Positions 37,941 to 40,265 of a stretch of DNA of 40,265 nt are shown here, piece by piece (within the stretch, counting starts at the first letter, position 1; every line of letters starts with the position of its first letter). The stretch is from IMG/VR virus record IMGVR_UViG_3300044648_000380, positions 1-40,265 of that record. One strand, 5' to 3'. The notes under the pieces were generated by a model that saw nothing but the letters and a program-made list of their open reading frames with translations, did no database searches and was not told where the DNA came from. A program made the position numbers and the translations under genes. This stretch comes from a virus.

Positions 37941-38362
37941 ACCCGTCCCCCGTCTGCTTCCATTGTCACCGCCCGAAGGATCCGGCGGCGTACATCGCCC
38001 AGCTTCACGTCTGCCAGGCCTGCGCCCGCCTCCTCCAGGACGAGTACGACATCCCCTTGCAGTCCATCCCCTTCGCGGACCAGTTCCACCGCTCCGGCGC
38101 CTGGTTCCGAAGCAAGAGCGAGCGCCTGTCGGCATACACGCCCCGCCTCCAGGTCCGCCTGCTGCTCCTGGTCGCGAACCAGGCCGTGAACGGCGTCCTC
38201 GAGCATGAGCGGGAAACCGCCGGACACCTGGGCGCCGTTTTCCCCGAGCTCGTGGCCATGACCGCGGCCGCGCCTCTCAGCATCCAGGCCCCGCCCATCC
38301 CGCTGCCTGCGGTGGGGCCTTTGCGATTTGATCCCAAGATGGCAGCAGCCGGTAAAGACTGA
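37937..38362 (+). CDS. Zinc-ribbon protein
   Basis: 141 residues from GTG 37937 in a GTGA overlap. Cys pairs C7-x2-C10 and C26-x2-C29 (VCFHCHRPKD and VCQACARLL) form a zinc ribbon. A helical segment follows (RLQVRLLLLVANQAVNGVLEHERETAGHL) and a Pro-rich tail. No family is recognised. It is next to an HNH protein and a methyltransferase, perhaps helping one of them on DNA. Confidence 0.55.
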   Translation: MNPSPVCFHCHRPKDPAAYIAQLHVCQACARLLQDEYDIPLQSIPFADQFHRSGAWFRSKSERLSAYTPRLQVRLLLLVANQAVNGVLEHERETAGHLGAVFPELVAMTAAAPLSIQAPPIPLPAVGPLRFDPKMAAAGKD

Positions 38363-38386
38363 CCTTGAACCTTCTGAAAGAATTCC

Positions 38387-40093
38387 ATGATCCTACCAAA
38401 TGAACTGATCGTAGACGCCTTTTGCGGTGGTGGCGGCGCCTCCGAGGGCATCCGCCGGGCCACTGGCCGCTCGCCCGACATCGCCATCAACCACGACGAG
38501 GACGCCATCGTGATGCACGAGGCGAACCACCCGGAAACGATGCACCTCCGGGAGTCGATCTGGACGGTGAATCCTTCTAAGGTCACGAAAGGCGCTCCCG
38601 TCGGCCTCCTGTGGGCCTCGCCGGACTGCACGCACTTCTCTCGGGCGAAGGGAGGAAAGCCGGTGAACCGCCGGCGCCGTTCCCTCGCGAACGTCGTGAT
38701 CAAGTGGGCGCGCGACGTGAAGCCCCGGATAATCTGCATGGAGAACGTCCCGGAGTTCCAGACCTGGGGCCCCTTGGGCAAAGACCACAAGCCCATCCAG
38801 TCCCGCTCGGGCTCGTACTACGGGCGCTGGAAACGTTCCCTCGAGCGACTGGGGTACAAAGTGGAGGACCGGATCATGGTCGCCGCCGATTTCGGGGCGC
38901 CTACCACGCGCAAGCGCCTGTTCATCGTCGCGCGCCGCGACGGACAGCCGATCAACTGGCCCGCCAAGACGCACGGAAAAGGCTGCGCATTGCCGTGGCA
39001 GGCAGTCGCCGGGTGCATCGACTGGTCCATTCCGTGCCCTTCCATCTTCGACCGCAAAAGGCCCCTGGCCGATGCCACGCTGCGGCGCATTGCGCGCGGG
39101 ATCATGAAGTACGTCGTGAACGACCCTAAGCCGTTCATCGTAAATCTGACTCACGGGGTCCGCCTGGAAGACATTGACGTTCCCGCCAAGACCATCACGG
39201 CCGCTCACCGTGGCGAGAAGGCCCTCTGCTCGCCGATCATCGCAGGGTGTGGCGGACGCGCGGGTCAGACGCAACCGCGTCCCGGTTCTGCGCCGATGTA
39301 CACGATCACCAAGAAGGCCGACACCGCCGAGGTGGAAGTGGGACTCGCACCCTTTATCGCCGGTGTTGGGGGGCCGGAGTACAGCGGGAAGCCGGTTCCG
39401 GCCGATCTGCCAACCGGAACCATCGTGAAGGAGAATCACCGCGCCCTTGCTGTTGCGCACCTCCTGAAGCACTTCACGACCAAAACCGGAGACAATCTCG
39501 ACGCGCGCAGCCCAGCGGGAACCATCACGACTCAGGACCACCACTCCCTGACAATTGCCCACCTGGAAACCCATACCACCGGCCATTCAGGGGGGAAAGC
39601 TGAAGATCCGCTTTCAACCATTACCACCGGGGGGCAGCAGGCCTTGGTAGCCGCGCACGGCGTCAAGATGTACGGAACTTCAACCGGCCAAGACCTAACA
39701 GAACCCGCGCACACCATTACCGGGCAGGGCCTTCACGCCGGCGTCGTCGCGGCATTTCTTCAGGAATACTACGGGAACGGGAACCCGCTCAAGGCCGACA
39801 ACCCGATCCCGACCATCGTCACGAAGGACCGGGTCGCGCTGGTCACCGTAGAAATCGAAGGATCCACCTACGTCATCGTCGACATCGGCATGCGCATGCT
39901 CAGGCCCCGTGAACTGGCGCGTGCCCAGGGATTCCAGCACGATTATAAGCTGACCGGGAACCAGTCGAACCAGGTCGCGAAAATCGGAAACAGCGTCGTA
40001 CCGCATTGCGCCGAGGCGTTGGTCCGCGCCCAACTGGGCCTCGGTCCGATCCACCAAGACGATCAGCAGGACCTCCTGCGCGAGGCAGCCTGA
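38387..40093 (+). CDS. DNA cytosine-C5 methyltransferase with tandem TIT repeats
   Basis: 568 residues. Motif I is DAFCGGGGASEG (residues 10-21), the catalytic Cys81 lies in SPDCTHFS, motif VI is MENV at 118-121, motif VIII is TTRKRLF, and the late motifs are MLRPRELARAQGF (504-516) and NQVAKIGNSVVP (528-539). Between motif VIII and the end of the catalytic fold, residues about 260-490 hold seven repeats of 32-39 residues, each with TIT or TIV (starts near 269, 306, 345, 379, 411, 443, 476). That region replaces or includes the target-recognition domain. The enzyme methylates cytosine in a short sequence, probably shielding phage DNA from host restriction. Ribosome site GAAAGAA. Stop overlaps the next start. 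Confidence 0.92.
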   Translation: MILPNELIVDAFCGGGGASEGIRRATGRSPDIAINHDEDAIVMHEANHPETMHLRESIWTVNPSKVTKGAPVGLLWASPDCTHFSRAKGGKPVNRRRRSLANVVIKWARDVKPRIICMENVPEFQTWGPLGKDHKPIQSRSGSYYGRWKRSLERLGYKVEDRIMVAADFGAPTTRKRLFIVARRDGQPINWPAKTHGKGCALPWQAVAGCIDWSIPCPSIFDRKRPLADATLRRIARGIMKYVVNDPKPFIVNLTHGVRLEDIDVPAKTITAAHRGEKALCSPIIAGCGGRAGQTQPRPGSAPMYTITKKADTAEVEVGLAPFIAGVGGPEYSGKPVPADLPTGTIVKENHRALAVAHLLKHFTTKTGDNLDARSPAGTITTQDHHSLTIAHLETHTTGHSGGKAEDPLSTITTGGQQALVAAHGVKMYGTSTGQDLTEPAHTITGQGLHAGVVAAFLQEYYGNGNPLKADNPIPTIVTKDRVALVTVEIEGSTYVIVDIGMRMLRPRELARAQGFQHDYKLTGNQSNQVAKIGNSVVPHCAEALVRAQLGLGPIHQDDQQDLLREAA

Positions 40094-40265
40094 TGGTTCT
40101 CACCGCCTACATGGCCCGCTACAAGGGCGGCCGCCTTTTCCCGGAAACCTGCCTCCACTCCTACGCCCTGGACCTCAACAAGTTGCGCCGGAAGGCCGCG
40201 GCAGAAGCGGAGCCCGGGGAGCTCCCGGTGAAACTGGTGAAGGTGAAGATCGAGATCGGGGAGGA
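40093..40265 (+). CDS. 5' part of the 60-residue protein that crosses the contig ends
   Basis: Starts with ATG in a TGATG overlap with the methyltransferase stop and reads to the end of the window without a stop. The gene continues as bases 1-137, where the TGA lies, once the 127-bp terminal duplication is merged. The N-terminus is MVLTAYMARYKGGRLFPETC. See the entry at 1-137. Confidence 0.7.
   Translation, partial: MVLTAYMARYKGGRLFPETCLHSYALDLNKLRRKAAAEAEPGELPVKLVKVKIEIGE
40139..40265. repeat. Right copy of the 127-bp terminal duplication
   Basis: Identical to bases 1-127, compared base by base. It begins at TCCCGGAAAC and ends GGGGAGGA. Only one copy should be kept in a circular record. 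Confidence 0.95.

Noticed and set aside
38393-39586. Leftward 397-codon frame opposite the methyltransferase
   Set aside because: Antisense shadow; the opposite strand has all cytosine methyltransferase motifs.
1-40265. tRNA genes and CRISPR arrays
   Set aside because: Non-coding gaps are all short; none shows a cloverleaf-like arrangement or regularly spaced repeat-spacer units.

Overview
The window is the whole genome of a temperate, tailed (siphovirus-type) bacteriophage. The first 127 bases are repeated exactly as the last 127 bases, so the sequence closes into a circle of 40,138 unique bases. A direct overlap of 127 is what a de Bruijn assembler leaves at the ends of a circular contig when k=127, so it is more likely an assembly overlap on a circularly permuted or circularised genome than a biological terminal repeat. 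The DNA is GC-rich, GTG starts are common, and most genes are coupled by ATGA, GTGA or TGATG overlaps. The host cannot be named from the sequence. A GH108-type endolysin, a putative spanin-like protein and a lipoprotein suggest a GC-rich Gram-negative host, but this is inference.

Layout. A lysogeny region lies at about 29.3-31.8 kb. It holds a leftward SRAP/HMCES-like gene, a leftward AT-rich pair of membrane and lipoprotein genes that looks like a moron cassette, and a leftward HTH repressor. An operator region full of TTAAG repeats spaced about 9-10 bp separates the repressor from a rightward operon. That operon appears to run from 31.8 kb through the contig end to about 7.0 kb. It carries small regulators and membrane proteins, a KTSC protein, a putative annealing protein with a Gp157-family partner, a tyrosine integrase, an HNH protein, a cytosine-C5 methyltransferase and a NinG resolvase-like protein. 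A long run of small accessory genes follows: Lar-like, MazG-like, a 3'-5' exonuclease, a homing endonuclease and many unknowns.

The late region runs from 7.27 to 29.2 kb, all rightward. It encodes terminase small and large subunits, portal, scaffold, major capsid protein, head-tail connectors, a beta-propeller protein, a tail-terminator-like protein, the major tail protein, a G/GT tail chaperone pair joined by a predicted -1 frameshift, an 802-residue tape measure, distal tail and tip proteins and a probable fibre. An AlkB-like dioxygenase, a lysis cassette and a protein of unknown function follow.

The most notable feature is regulatory. Two small paralogous HTH proteins sit at the left edge of the late region (6816-7034) and between the scaffold and capsid genes (11072-11344). 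Each is followed at once by three short CGGT-containing repeats with an exact 10-bp period, followed by the terminase genes or the capsid gene. The lysogeny operator shows a third helical-period array next to a third HTH gene. Other points of interest are the frameshift signal (GGGTTTA plus a downstream inverted repeat), an integrase whose HxxR arginine is glycine, a methyltransferase with seven tandem TIT repeats, and two genes likely to act on damaged DNA (SRAP, AlkB). No DNA polymerase, primase or replicative helicase was recognised.
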